NCBI RefSeq assembly: GCF_002933465.1 | Contig: NZ_PSZE01000009.1 | Span: forward strand, 62,001 to 126,000 | Length of the DNA: 64,000 bases | Direction of reading: 5' to 3' | From: Nocardia nova | Lineage (GTDB): Bacteria; Actinomycetota; Actinomycetes; Mycobacteriales; Mycobacteriaceae | Shown here: positions 17,967-26,356 of the stretch, piece after piece | Numbering within the stretch: position 1 is the first letter of the stretch | Layout of the letters: every line of letters begins with the position of its first letter | Notes under the pieces: model-generated | What the model was told of the DNA's origin: nothing | Seen by the model: only the letters and a program-made list of their open reading frames with translations | Databases searched by the model: none | Made by a program: the position numbers and the translations under genes

Positions 17967-19393
17967 CCCGGCGCATTCGTTTCAACGCCTTCGATATGAA
18001 CTGCGTGGCGCACCAGTCCCCGGGCCTGTGGCGCCACCCCGAGGACCAGTCGCATCGCTACAAGGAGCTGAGCTACTGGACCGAGTTGGCGAAACTGCTG
18101 GAACGCGGCCGTTTCGACGGCATCTTCATCGCCGACGTGCTGGGCATCTACGACGTCTACGGCGGCAACGACATCGCCGCGCTGCGTCAGGGCGCGCAGG
18201 TACCGGTCGCCGATCCGCTGCTGCTGGTCTCGGCAATGGCGGCGGTGACCGAACATCTGGGTTTCGGCATCACGACCGGCACCGGGTTCGAGCATCCCTT
18301 CCCTTTCGCCCGGCGGCTGTCGACCCTGGACCATCTGACCAACGGCCGATTGGGCTGGAATGTGGTGACCGGATATCTGCCGTCGGCCGCCGCCAATATG
18401 GGTGAGTCCGAACACCTCGACCACGACGAGCGCTACAACCACGCCGACGAATACCTCGAGGTGCTGTACAAGCTCTGGGAAGGTTCCTGGGAGGACGACG
18501 CGGTCGTGCGCGACCGGGCGCAGGGTATCTACGTCGATCCGGCGAAGGTGCATCACATCGGGCATGCGGGAAAGCACTTCACGGTCCCGGGCATCCATCT
18601 GTCGGAGCCCTCGCCGCAGCGGACCCCGGTGATCTACCAGGCGGGGGCCTCACCCCGAGGCGTCGCGTTCGCCGCCGAGAACGCCGAGGCGATCTTCGTC
18701 GCCGCGCCGTCGAAACGGGTTCTGGCACAGACGGTTACCCGCATCCGCGACGCGCTGGAGGCGGCCGGTCGCGATCGCTACGCCGCCCGGATCTACGCGC
18801 TCGCCACCATCATCACCGACGCCACCGACGAAGCGGCGCAACGCAAATACGACGAATACCGCTCGTACGCCAGCGTCGAGGGCGGCCTGGTGTTCATGTC
18901 CGGCTGGATGGGCATCGACCTGTCGCGTTACGACCTCGACGACCCGATCGGCGAGGTGAACAGCAATGCGATCCTGTCCGCCGTGGCCGCGTTCCAGGAA
19001 TTCGACGACGACGGCCGGGAATGGACCGTGCGGGATATCGCGGCTTGGGCCGGCATCGGCGGAATGGGCCCCGTATTCGTCGGATCGGGTACGTCGGTGG
19101 CGGACCGGCTCCAGGAATGGGTCGACGAGACCGATATCGACGGCTACAACCTGGCCTACGCGATCACGCCGGGCACATTCGAAGATATCGTGCGGCATGT
19201 GATTCCGGTGCTGACCGAGCGCGGCGCCTACCCGCGGGAGTACGTCCCGGGCACCCTGCGCAACGCGCTGTTCGGCGCGGGCGACCGGCTGCCGGACGAC
19301 CATCGCGGCGCGCGTTTCCGGCTCGGCGGACCGGGTTCGACGGCGCTGCCGGACGAGCAGGTGCGACCGCGGGCGGGTATCACGGCGACCTGA
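17963..19393 (+). CDS. FMN-dependent monooxygenase, NtaA/DmoA/DszA family
   Basis: Luciferase-like monooxygenase of 476 residues in the NtaA/SnaA/DszA/DmoA family, using FMNH2 and O2. The N-terminus MTRRIRFNAFDMNCVAHQ and the stretch TGTGFEHPFPFARRLSTLDH (about 95-115), followed by GRLGWNVVTGYLPSAAANMG, are diagnostic. Relatives cleave C-S or C-N bonds: DmoA acts on dimethyl sulfide, DszA on a sulfone. With SfnG and SfnB in the same block, a dimethyl sulfide or sulfone substrate is plausible but unproven. The start ATG overlaps the stop of the DszC-like gene by 4 nt. Confidence 0.85.
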   Translation: MTRRIRFNAFDMNCVAHQSPGLWRHPEDQSHRYKELSYWTELAKLLERGRFDGIFIADVLGIYDVYGGNDIAALRQGAQVPVADPLLLVSAMAAVTEHLGFGITTGTGFEHPFPFARRLSTLDHLTNGRLGWNVVTGYLPSAAANMGESEHLDHDERYNHADEYLEVLYKLWEGSWEDDAVVRDRAQGIYVDPAKVHHIGHAGKHFTVPGIHLSEPSPQRTPVIYQAGASPRGVAFAAENAEAIFVAAPSKRVLAQTVTRIRDALEAAGRDRYAARIYALATIITDATDEAAQRKYDEYRSYASVEGGLVFMSGWMGIDLSRYDLDDPIGEVNSNAILSAVAAFQEFDDDGREWTVRDIAAWAGIGGMGPVFVGSGTSVADRLQEWVDETDIDGYNLAYAITPGTFEDIVRHVIPVLTERGAYPREYVPGTLRNALFGAGDRLPDDHRGARFRLGGPGSTALPDEQVRPRAGITAT

Positions 19394-19472
19394 CCGATCG
19401 GCGGTGCGTAGACATCGATTCCCGGTGATTGCAACTGTCAACGAAAGGCGCTGGCAAGCGCAGTATTTCGGT

Positions 19473-20852
19473 ATGACGAACGAGAATTCGAAACGCACCG
19501 CCGCCATCGTCGGCGCCGGCATCGCCGGTGTCACCGCCGCTCTCGGACTGCAGCAAGCCGGGTTCGACGTCACGATCTACAGCGATCGCGACCAACGCGG
19601 TCTGCGTGACGACATCCCCGCCACCGGAACCGCGCTCATCTTCGGAGAGGCCCAGGCCGCCGAAACCGCCCTCGGACTCGACACCTACGTGAACCGGGCC
19701 CCGCAGCACACCGGACTCAGCGTGCGGATCGCAGGTCCCGGGCCGGAACGGCCCGAATTGATCGGATTCGACGGCGATTTCGACGGGTTCGTCGGCATCG
19801 CGGTCGACACCCGGCTCAAGGTCGACGAGCGACTCACCGCGTTCGTCGAAGCCGGTGGGCGCTTCGTGGTCGAGAAGGTGACCCCCGAGAGCCTGGATGC
19901 CATCGCCGCCGCGAACGATCTGGTCCTGGTCGCGACCGGTAAGGCCGGTTTGACGGAGCTGTTCCCGATCGACACCGAGCGGACTGTCTACGACGCCCCG
20001 CAACGCAGCCTGCTCACCGTCACCGTGACCGGATTGGGTTACGAACCACAGGTTTTCGCGCACCGCAGCACGTCCGGCGGGCAGCACAGCGGATTCTCCA
20101 TCTTCGCCGAGCAGGGTGAGGCGTGGTGGGGTCCGTATCTGCACAAGGATGCCGGGCCGAGCTGGGCCTTCCTCGGCTGGGCGCGGCCGGGCAGCGAATG
20201 GGAGAGCCGTTTCGCGGCCGCCGATTCCGCCGAGTCGGCGCACCGCATCGTCACCGAGCTCTACCGCGACTACATCGACTGGGATCTGCCAGAGGTGCTG
20301 GCCACCAAGGTGATTGCGGAGGACCCACACTCCTGGCTGAAGGGCGCGGTACGGCCGGTGGTTCGTCACGGTGTCGGCCGCACGGCAGGCGGGCACACCG
20401 TGGCGGCCCTCGGTGACACCGCGGTCGCCTACGACCCGATCGCCGGACAGGGCGCGCAGAGCGGCCTCATTCAGGCGCAGCGGCTCGTCGCGGCCGCCTC
20501 CGCGCACGAGGGCCCCTTCGACGCCGAGTGGATCGAGGAGCAGTACAACGCGTTCCTGCTGGCCCGCTCGGATGCTGCCGCCAAGGTGACCCGCCTGTTC
20601 CTCGGTGATCCGGAACTGGCCGAGATCGGCAACCGGTTCTTCGCCGCCGCGGCCGTCGACCAGCGCGTCGCCTCGGTGCTGGTGAGCACGTTGCACAAGC
20701 CGCAGCCGCTGTTGCAGATCAACTCGCTCGCCGACGCCGATGCCCTGCTCGAGCAGATCACGGGTGAGGGCGCCGACGAGCTGGTGGCGCGATTCCAGCC
20801 GGCGGGCCGGTTCGAACGTTCGCGGTACGGCTCGGCGGTCGCTCCGGCATAA
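19473..20852 (+). CDS. StyA-like FAD-dependent monooxygenase
   Basis: Group E flavoprotein monooxygenase of the styrene/indole monooxygenase type, 459 residues, which epoxidises or sulfoxidises substrates with FADH2 from a partner reductase. N-terminal TAAIVGAGIAGVTAALGLQ is the Rossmann dinucleotide site, VLVATGKAGLTELFP is the internal motif, and AALGDTAVAYDPIAGQGAQ at about 310-328 is the FAD-binding DG-like motif. Enzymes of this group readily oxidise thioethers, which suits the surrounding organosulfur genes. The flavin reductase at 23459 is a likely partner. ATG 19473 starts just before the Rossmann strand. Confidence 0.78.
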   Translation: MTNENSKRTAAIVGAGIAGVTAALGLQQAGFDVTIYSDRDQRGLRDDIPATGTALIFGEAQAAETALGLDTYVNRAPQHTGLSVRIAGPGPERPELIGFDGDFDGFVGIAVDTRLKVDERLTAFVEAGGRFVVEKVTPESLDAIAAANDLVLVATGKAGLTELFPIDTERTVYDAPQRSLLTVTVTGLGYEPQVFAHRSTSGGQHSGFSIFAEQGEAWWGPYLHKDAGPSWAFLGWARPGSEWESRFAAADSAESAHRIVTELYRDYIDWDLPEVLATKVIAEDPHSWLKGAVRPVVRHGVGRTAGGHTVAALGDTAVAYDPIAGQGAQSGLIQAQRLVAAASAHEGPFDAEWIEEQYNAFLLARSDAAAKVTRLFLGDPELAEIGNRFFAAAAVDQRVASVLVSTLHKPQPLLQINSLADADALLEQITGEGADELVARFQPAGRFERSRYGSAVAPA

Positions 20853-20934
20853 CGGCGGACCGTTGATCGGAGCACAGCGGCTGATCCGATCCTGAGGATT
20901 CAAACCCTCGTCCCCGCACGTCGGCGGTGTTGAA

Positions 20935-21069
20935 GTGGAGGTGCGCCGGGTGCACGATTGCCGCACCCGGCGCATTGACCACGGTTGTACCGACCACGGT
21001 TTGCGCACCGAACAGCCCGGCCGTCGGCGCGACCGGGTGCGGATGTCCCCATCACAGGAGTGTCGATGA
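20935..21069 (+). CDS. Possible upstream ORF coupled to sfnG
   Basis: GTG 20935 opens a 44-codon Arg-rich ORF with three Cys codons. Its TGA stop overlaps the ATG of sfnG (ATGA at 21066-21069), the same 4-nt overlap seen between the coding genes of this block. It also spans a hairpin (20943-20973). It may be a regulatory leader translationally coupled to sfnG, or chance. Confidence 0.28.
   Translation: MEVRRVHDCRTRRIDHGCTDHGLRTEQPGRRRDRVRMSPSQECR
20943..20973 (+). terminator. Hairpin in the leader of sfnG
   Basis: Perfect 11-bp inverted repeat (20943-20953 with 20963-20973), 9-nt loop, no T tract. It lies between the StyA-like gene and sfnG and may attenuate readthrough or act as an RNA control element. 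Confidence 0.4.
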
Positions 21070-22184
21070 CCACCGAGAAGATCGCCGAGCAGACCCGGTT
21101 CGCCTACTGGGTGCCCAATGTCAGCGGCGGGCTGGTGACCAGCACGATCGATCAGCGCACCAGCTGGGATTTCGAATACAACAAGAAGTTGGCGCGCACG
21201 GCCGAGAACAACGGCTTCGACTACGCCCTCTCCCAGGTGCGCTACACCGCCTCCTACGGCGCGGAATACCAGCACGAGTCGACCTCGTTCAGCCTCGCGC
21301 TGCTGGGCGCCACCGAGCGGCTGAAGGTGATCGCGGCCGTGCACCCGGGGCTGTGGCATCCGGCGGTACTGGCGAAATTCGGGGTCACCGCCGACCATCT
21401 GTCCGGCGGACGCTTCGCGATCAATGTCGTATCCGGTTGGTTCGGCGGGGAGTTCACCGCGCTCGGGGAGCCGTGGCTCGAGCACGATGAGCGGTACCGG
21501 CGCAGCGCCGAATTCCTCGAGGTCATCCGCAAACTGTGGACCGAGGACGAGGTGAACTACGCCGGCGACTTCTACCGGATTCGCGATCTGACGCTGAAGC
21601 CCAAGCCGCTCAATACCGCGGAGCGGCCGAATCCCGAACTCTTCCAGGGCGGTAACTCGACCGCGGCGCGACGCAACGGCGGCCGCTACGCCGACTGGTA
21701 CTTCTCCAACGGTAAGGATTTCGACGGCGTCACCGAACAGATCGAAGACGTCCGTGCGGTCGCGCGCGAGCACAACCGTGAGGTCAAGTTCGGCCTGAAC
21801 GGATTCATCATCGCGCGCGACACCGAGGCCGAGGCCCGCGACACCCTGCGCGAGATCATCGAGAAGGCCGACCGGCCCGCCGTGGAGGGTTTCCGCGACT
21901 CGGTGCAGCAGGCCGGCGCTTCCACGCGTGACGGCAAGGGCATGTGGGCCGATTCCACCTACGAGGACCTGGTCCAGTACAACGACGGCTTCCGCACCCA
22001 GCTGATCGGCACTCCCGAGCAGATCGCCGAGCGGATCGTCGCCTACCGCGATCTGGGGGTCGACCTCATCCTCGCCGGCTTCCTGCACTTCCAGGAGGAG
22101 ATCGAGTACTTCGGTGCCAAGGTGCTGCCGCTGGTCCGGGAGTTGGAGGCCCAGCGCGAACCACAACCGGCGGCGAGTCGATGA
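21066..22184 (+). CDS. sfnG: Dimethylsulfone monooxygenase SfnG
   Basis: FMNH2-dependent monooxygenase of 372 residues that converts dimethyl sulfone to methanesulfinate. It matches SfnG of Pseudomonas by recall along its length: FAYWVPNVSGGLVTSTIDQR near the N-terminus, NGFDYALSQVRYTASYGAEY at about 48, VVSGWFGGEFTALGEPWLEH at about 122, and LKPKPL with PELFQGGNSTAAR. ATG 21066 has CAGGAG 7 nt upstream. The stop overlaps the SfnB start (ATGA). In Pseudomonas SfnG feeds MsuC and MsuD; the equivalents here would be the genes at 16746 and 12467. Confidence 0.92.
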   Translation: MTTEKIAEQTRFAYWVPNVSGGLVTSTIDQRTSWDFEYNKKLARTAENNGFDYALSQVRYTASYGAEYQHESTSFSLALLGATERLKVIAAVHPGLWHPAVLAKFGVTADHLSGGRFAINVVSGWFGGEFTALGEPWLEHDERYRRSAEFLEVIRKLWTEDEVNYAGDFYRIRDLTLKPKPLNTAERPNPELFQGGNSTAARRNGGRYADWYFSNGKDFDGVTEQIEDVRAVAREHNREVKFGLNGFIIARDTEAEARDTLREIIEKADRPAVEGFRDSVQQAGASTRDGKGMWADSTYEDLVQYNDGFRTQLIGTPEQIAERIVAYRDLGVDLILAGFLHFQEEIEYFGAKVLPLVRELEAQREPQPAASR

Positions 22185-23422
22185 CTGCCGTCGCCGCTGC
22201 GCGGATCACCTCCGCCGACCAGGCTCGTGAGACGGCGGCTGCCTTGGCCGCGCAGTTCGCGATCGATGCGGCCCGGCGCGACAGCGCCCGCGAGTTGCCG
22301 CATCGGGAACTGGACCAGCTCTCGGCCAGTGGACTGCTGGCCGTCACCGTACCGGCCGAGTTCGGAGGTGCGGATCTGGCGCCCGCCCAGGTGGCGGAGG
22401 TGTTCCGGCTGCTGGCGGCGGCGGATCCGAATATCGCGCAGATTCCGCACAGCCATTTCGTCTATCTGAATCTGTTGCGACTGGCGGGAACTCGGGCTCA
22501 GCGGGAGCGCTACTTCGGACGGGTGCTCACCGGTGCGCGGATCGCGAACGCGCAATCGGAGCGCAGCAGCGCGACCGTCGCCGAAATCGGCACCACACTG
22601 CGTCCCGCCGACGGCGGGTTCCGGATCGACGGCACCAAGTTCTATTGTACGGGTTCACTTTTCGCGGATCTGCTGGCCGTGCTGACCCGTCTGGACGATC
22701 CCGACGGGCGCAGCGGTCTGGACCCCGGCGAATACATCGCCTTCCTGCCCGCCGATACCGCGGGCGTGGCGATCGTCGACGACTGGAACGGCATCGGCCA
22801 GCGCACGACGGGCAGCGGGACCGTGACACTCGACGCGGTGCGGGTCACCGGTGACCAGTTGATCCCGCGAGCGGCGGCGGTGCGCGCGCCCACCGGTTAC
22901 GGAGCCTTCGCGCAATTGCTGCACGTCGCGATCGATGTGGGCATCGCCCGCGGTGCGCTGGATGCGGCCGCGGGGTTCGTGCGCACCGAGAGCCGCCCGT
23001 GGTTCGAGGCCGGGGTCGAGCGGGCGAGTGAGGATCCACTGGTGATTCAGCGCATCGGCGAGTTGGCGGTCACCGTGGCCGCCGCCGAGGCAACCTTCGA
23101 GGTGGCGGGGCGAGCGGTGGACCAGGTTGTCGCACAGACGAACAGCGGCGATCTCGACACCGAGCCGGCGGCCGCGCTCGCGGCGGAGGCGTCGATCGCG
23201 GTCGCCACCGCCAAGATCACCTCCGACCGCGCCGCGAACGAGGTGTCCGCCGCACTGTTCGAGGTCGGCGGAACCCGCAGTGCCGCCGCCGATCTGGATC
23301 TGGACCGGTTCTGGCGCAATGCCCGCACGCATACGCTGCACGATCCGGTGCGGTGGAAGTACCAGCACATCGGGCGCGCGGTGCTCAACGGCACCGCACC
23401 CCCGTTGCACGGCCTTATCTGA
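22181..23422 (+). CDS. sfnB: SfnB-family sulfur acquisition oxidoreductase
   Basis: Acyl-CoA dehydrogenase-fold flavoprotein of 413 residues, of the SfnB family linked to growth on organosulfur compounds under sulfate limitation. Visible are LSASGLLAVTVPAEFGGADL at about 48, FRIDGTKFYCTGSLFADLLA at about 147, DDWNGIGQRTTGSGTVTLD, and the C-terminal LHDPVRWKYQHIGRAVLNG, which is nearly invariant in the family. It is translationally coupled to sfnG and 36 bp ahead of the flavin reductase, so the three form one unit. Confidence 0.9.
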   Translation: MTAVAAARITSADQARETAAALAAQFAIDAARRDSARELPHRELDQLSASGLLAVTVPAEFGGADLAPAQVAEVFRLLAAADPNIAQIPHSHFVYLNLLRLAGTRAQRERYFGRVLTGARIANAQSERSSATVAEIGTTLRPADGGFRIDGTKFYCTGSLFADLLAVLTRLDDPDGRSGLDPGEYIAFLPADTAGVAIVDDWNGIGQRTTGSGTVTLDAVRVTGDQLIPRAAAVRAPTGYGAFAQLLHVAIDVGIARGALDAAAGFVRTESRPWFEAGVERASEDPLVIQRIGELAVTVAAAEATFEVAGRAVDQVVAQTNSGDLDTEPAAALAAEASIAVATAKITSDRAANEVSAALFEVGGTRSAAADLDLDRFWRNARTHTLHDPVRWKYQHIGRAVLNGTAPPLHGLI

Positions 23423-23458
23423 ATGGACGACCGCGAGTGAGCCGAGAAGTGGATAACC

Positions 23459-23983
23459 ATGTCTGATCTGAGCGAAATACCCTCCGACAGTGCGGGTTTG
23501 CGTCGCGCGTTCGCGCATTTTCCGAGCGGTGTGGTCGCTGTCTGTGCGGAATCCGACGATGTTCCGGCCGGTCTGGTGGTGAGCACCTTCGTACCCGTAT
23601 CCCTGGATCCGCCGCTGGTGTCGTTCTGCGTGCAGAACAGCTCGAGCACCTGGCCCAAGCTGGTCGGCGCCCGGCGGTTGGGTCTGAGCCTGCTCAGCGC
23701 CCACCAGGACGAGGCGGCGCAGCGGATGAGCAGCCGCACCGGTGACCGGTTCAGCGATGTCGAAGTGCATCGGGGAGAAGGTGGTTCCCTCTTCGTCGGC
23801 GGAGCGGCGGCCTGGTTGGAGGGCACGGTGCACACTCAGGTGTCGGCCGGCGACCATCAGGTCGTCCTGGTGCAGATCACCCGCCTGGCGACGCGCTCGC
23901 AACACGAACCGCTGGTCTTCCACGGCAGCCGATTCCGCCGCCTGCATCCCGGCGCCGATGCGACCTCAGCCGAGGTCGCGTAA
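23459..23983 (+). CDS. Flavin reductase (FMN-binding split-barrel)
   Basis: NAD(P)H:flavin oxidoreductase of the short-chain split-barrel family, 174 residues, supplying FMNH2/FADH2 by diffusion to the monooxygenases encoded upstream. The family pattern is clear: LRRAFAHFPSGVVAVCAES, then GLVVSTFVPVSLDPPLVSFC (about 38-57), and NSSSTWPKLVGARRLGLSLL. It is the only flavin reductase gene in the window, so it probably serves the SsuD-, DmoA-, StyA- and SfnG-type enzymes. Its 3' end overlaps the convergent gene by 18 bp. Confidence 0.88.
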   Translation: MSDLSEIPSDSAGLRRAFAHFPSGVVAVCAESDDVPAGLVVSTFVPVSLDPPLVSFCVQNSSSTWPKLVGARRLGLSLLSAHQDEAAQRMSSRTGDRFSDVEVHRGEGGSLFVGGAAAWLEGTVHTQVSAGDHQVVLVQITRLATRSQHEPLVFHGSRFRRLHPGADATSAEVA

Positions 23984-24637
23984 CCCGTCCGGTCCCGGCC
24001 GCGAAGGCCGGAAACACAGCCGCCGCCGCGGTCCGGGATCGGGAGCGGTGTGATCGAGCACCGAGGAGGCGAGCCCGCGTGCTCGCATCCCGGCGCGGTC
24101 CATGTCCTGGCTCAGCGCGTCCAGATGAATCAGCGTGTGCCGCAGCAGAATCGGGCCGATGTCGGCCGGTTCCACGCAGGCGTCGTGATAGGCCCGTACC
24201 GCCCGCGGGTCCTCGGTGAGTGCGGCGATGCCGCCCAGCCGCACCCGTTGCGTCAATCCGGTCCAGATCCGCTCGTCCTCCGCGCTGCGCAGATCCCGCC
24301 AGCCCCCGCGGTAATCCAGGTCGCGGATGATCGCATCGGCGGGCTTGCCGGTCCGGGTCTCACCGACGACTGCCCAGAGCGCCAGCAGCCAACTCAGGGC
24401 CCAGAGAACGGTATCCGGCTCGCGGCGGTACAGCGTGTGCAGATCCGACCACGCCTCGTACTGGGTGAGCAGATTGGCCCAGTCGAAGACCAGCGTCTCG
24501 ACCTCCCGCAGCAGCGGCGCGGGCAGGTCCTCGTCCGAGGGCCGCACGATCTCGACCGCGCGGCCGGAAACCGGATCGCGCAGTTCGACCATATCGGTCT
24601 CGGCTGTCGCGACCCATCTATACGGTTCCCCGGCCAT
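23966..24637 (-). CDS. DUF4272-like hypothetical protein
   Basis: A 223-residue protein I cannot name with certainty; the composition and order of segments suggest a DUF4272-type domain. Internal features are a Trp-rich helical core (DTVLWALSWLLALWAVVGET at about 96-115), DYRGGWRDLRSAEDERIWTG, and RHTLIHLDALSQDMDRAG near the C-terminus. There is no signal peptide. ATG 24637 is taken because the upstream 12 codons are Arg-rich and unlike the rest. It overlaps the flavin reductase gene tail to tail. Confidence 0.6.
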   Translation of the reverse strand: MAGEPYRWVATAETDMVELRDPVSGRAVEIVRPSDEDLPAPLLREVETLVFDWANLLTQYEAWSDLHTLYRREPDTVLWALSWLLALWAVVGETRTGKPADAIIRDLDYRGGWRDLRSAEDERIWTGLTQRVRLGGIAALTEDPRAVRAYHDACVEPADIGPILLRHTLIHLDALSQDMDRAGMRARGLASSVLDHTAPDPGPRRRLCFRPSRPGPDGLRDLG

Positions 24638-24697
24638 CCTTCGGATTGAGCCACGAATTCGCCGGGGGTGCAAGCAAAACGCCCGTGATGTCCGAAA

Positions 24698-24737
24698 CCG
24701 GTGTCGCGGCGCGGCGCGGTCCGCCCCGCGACACCGG
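24698..24737 (-). terminator. Hairpin terminator of the secreted-protein gene
   Basis: 12-bp inverted repeat (24698-24709 with 24726-24737) with a GC-rich loop, 8 bp after the stop of the gene at 24745. No T run. Confidence 0.55.
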
Positions 24738-24744
24738 CCAGGGA

Positions 24745-25365
24745 TCAGGGCTGTCCGCTGACGACCGCGTTGACGGCGTCCAGGAACGGCTGACCGCCCA
24801 TCGCGTATCCGCCCGCGATGGCGCCGACCACCATGCCGATCGGCCCGGTGATGATGCTGAAGAAGCCCATCCCGAGCACGGCGCCGATCAGGCCGCCGAG
24901 CACGCCACCGGCCACCAGCCCGACGACGTTCTGATTGATTTCGTTGGTCAGCCGGGCCATCGAATTGATCGGCTGCATCTCGCCGATTTCGGTGGCGGTG
25001 GCCTTGGGCTCCAGTACGACCTTGTGCCCGTCGTCGCTGATGTGTTGCGCGACGTGGACTGTGCTGCCGGCCATCCGGTACGTCAGCGGCACCGTGACGA
25101 GGTCGGTGCCGTTGTCGGACTTCAGGGCGACAGCGGTCGCGTCCTTGTCGACCTCGAATCGCCCGTGCTCGACGACGGTGGTCAGCACCCGCGAAAAGTC
25201 GCTGAGTACAGCGTGATAGGTGACTCCGCGGTCGGTTCCGGAGGTGGTGATCTCTTTGGCGGCGGCCGGTGGTGCGGCCGGAGGACTGGCGTTCACGGTT
25301 CCCGCGGTGATCCCGACCGTGGCCACTGCCAGGATCGAGGTTGCGGCGAACGTGCCGAACTTCAT
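24745..25365 (-). CDS. Secreted protein with glycine-zipper C-terminus (distant paralogue)
   Basis: Exported protein of 206 residues. The signal peptide ends about after VNA and its start (KFGTFAATSILAVATVGIT) and the TAGTVNA end are like those of the two proteins at 13.8-15.4 kb. The middle is a ~100-residue soluble domain (VTYHAVLSDFSRVLTTVVEH). The C-terminal ~70 residues are Gly/Ala-rich and hydrophobic (GLVAGGVLGGLIGAVLGMG). The same three-part plan suggests a diverged third member of the family, of unknown function. The divergent promoter region lies upstream. Confidence 0.75.
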   Translation of the reverse strand: MKFGTFAATSILAVATVGITAGTVNASPPAAPPAAAKEITTSGTDRGVTYHAVLSDFSRVLTTVVEHGRFEVDKDATAVALKSDNGTDLVTVPLTYRMAGSTVHVAQHISDDGHKVVLEPKATATEIGEMQPINSMARLTNEINQNVVGLVAGGVLGGLIGAVLGMGFFSIITGPIGMVVGAIAGGYAMGGQPFLDAVNAVVSGQP

Positions 25366-25666
25366 TCAGGATTCCTTCTCACGAGACTTCCGGCCGAACG
25401 GTCCGGACGGAAGCTGACAATAACGCGTCGAACGCTAATTGCCAGACTTGGTAATTCCCGAACCTGAACGAGCACATTGTTGCCCAATTGTGATCGGAGC
25501 GATTAGTGAAAAAGAAACATTTTTATTTTCCACGCCTGGGGGCACCGCTCTGCCTCGACGTGCACGCGCGGATCGTGTAAGCATTTGCGAGGTCTGCAAA
25601 TTCGCAAGTGTTCTTCGATCATCGTTCGGGGTGGTTCGAAGTGTTACCGCTCTGGAGGACGAGTAC
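25366..25666. promoter_or_regulatory. Divergent intergenic region, AT-rich
   Basis: About 300 bases between two divergently read exported-protein genes. Positions 25420-25530 are AT-rich for this genome (stretches such as GTGAAAAAGAAACATTTTTA) and most likely carry the promoters of both. I see no convincing gene in it. Confidence 0.45.
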
Positions 25667-26356
25667 GTGTCGCGCCGACGTGTTCAAGCCGGTGTCACCC
25701 TGACGGGCTTCGTGATCGCCGCCGCGCTGTCGGCGGCATGTCTCATCGCCGCCGCGCTGTCGTTCACCGCCGGCCGGCATCATTCGGACCAAACGCGTGC
25801 CGCGGCAGCGGTATCACCCACCACCACGGTCGCGCCCGTGGCCGCCGAGGCGCCCGCCCAGCCGACCGTCACCGGTGTCACCTCCTCGGCGTCGGACGAG
25901 CCGCTGGTGCTGAACAAGGGCGCCGATCAGAAGCATCCGGGCGAGACCGTCGCCGTCGGCGATTGTGTGGCCGCTGTCGTCGCCACCCCCGCCACCTCCG
26001 ACGCCGGCGCTCCGGTGCAGAAAACCGCCTGTGCGAGTACGGATTCGCGCTACAAGGTCACCGCGAAGGCGGTCGCGGGCGCGCGCTGCCCGGCCGATGT
26101 CGACCGCTCGGTGGCCGAAACGCTGCCCGGCGGCGCCACCGACACCCTCTGCCTCGATTTCAACTGGGTCACCGGCGCGTGCATGAATATCGCCGACGGC
26201 AGTCCCACTCCCGTCGACTGCGCCACCGCCGCCCCGGGCCGGGTGCGTGTGGTGGAAATCAAGAACGACACTACCGACGTCAACAGCTGCTCCGATGGTG
26301 ATCGCGGATTCGTCTACAAGGAACGGCGTTTCGTGGTCTGCGCGACGCACTACTGA
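25667..26356 (+). CDS. LppU-like membrane-anchored exported protein
   Basis: A 229-residue protein with an N-terminal transmembrane helix (GFVIAAALSAACLIAAALSF, about 13-32), a Thr/Ala/Pro-rich linker and a C-terminal domain with six cysteines in three likely disulfides. The domain contains VAVGDCVAAV...KTACAS and NSCSDGDRGFVYKERRFVVC, a pattern like the LppU/SCO3897 family. No function is known. GTG 25667 is chosen because GGAGG lies 9 nt upstream; the longer frame upstream is not protein-like. The last 7 bp overlap the convergent SDR gene. Confidence 0.75.
   Translation: MSRRRVQAGVTLTGFVIAAALSAACLIAAALSFTAGRHHSDQTRAAAAVSPTTTVAPVAAEAPAQPTVTGVTSSASDEPLVLNKGADQKHPGETVAVGDCVAAVVATPATSDAGAPVQKTACASTDSRYKVTAKAVAGARCPADVDRSVAETLPGGATDTLCLDFNWVTGACMNIADGSPTPVDCATAAPGRVRVVEIKNDTTDVNSCSDGDRGFVYKERRFVVCATHY

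Noticed and set aside
19380..22166. 928-codon minus-strand open frame opposite the StyA-like and SfnG genes
   Set aside because: It runs through two clear plus-strand genes and their intergenic region and has no recognisable motif.
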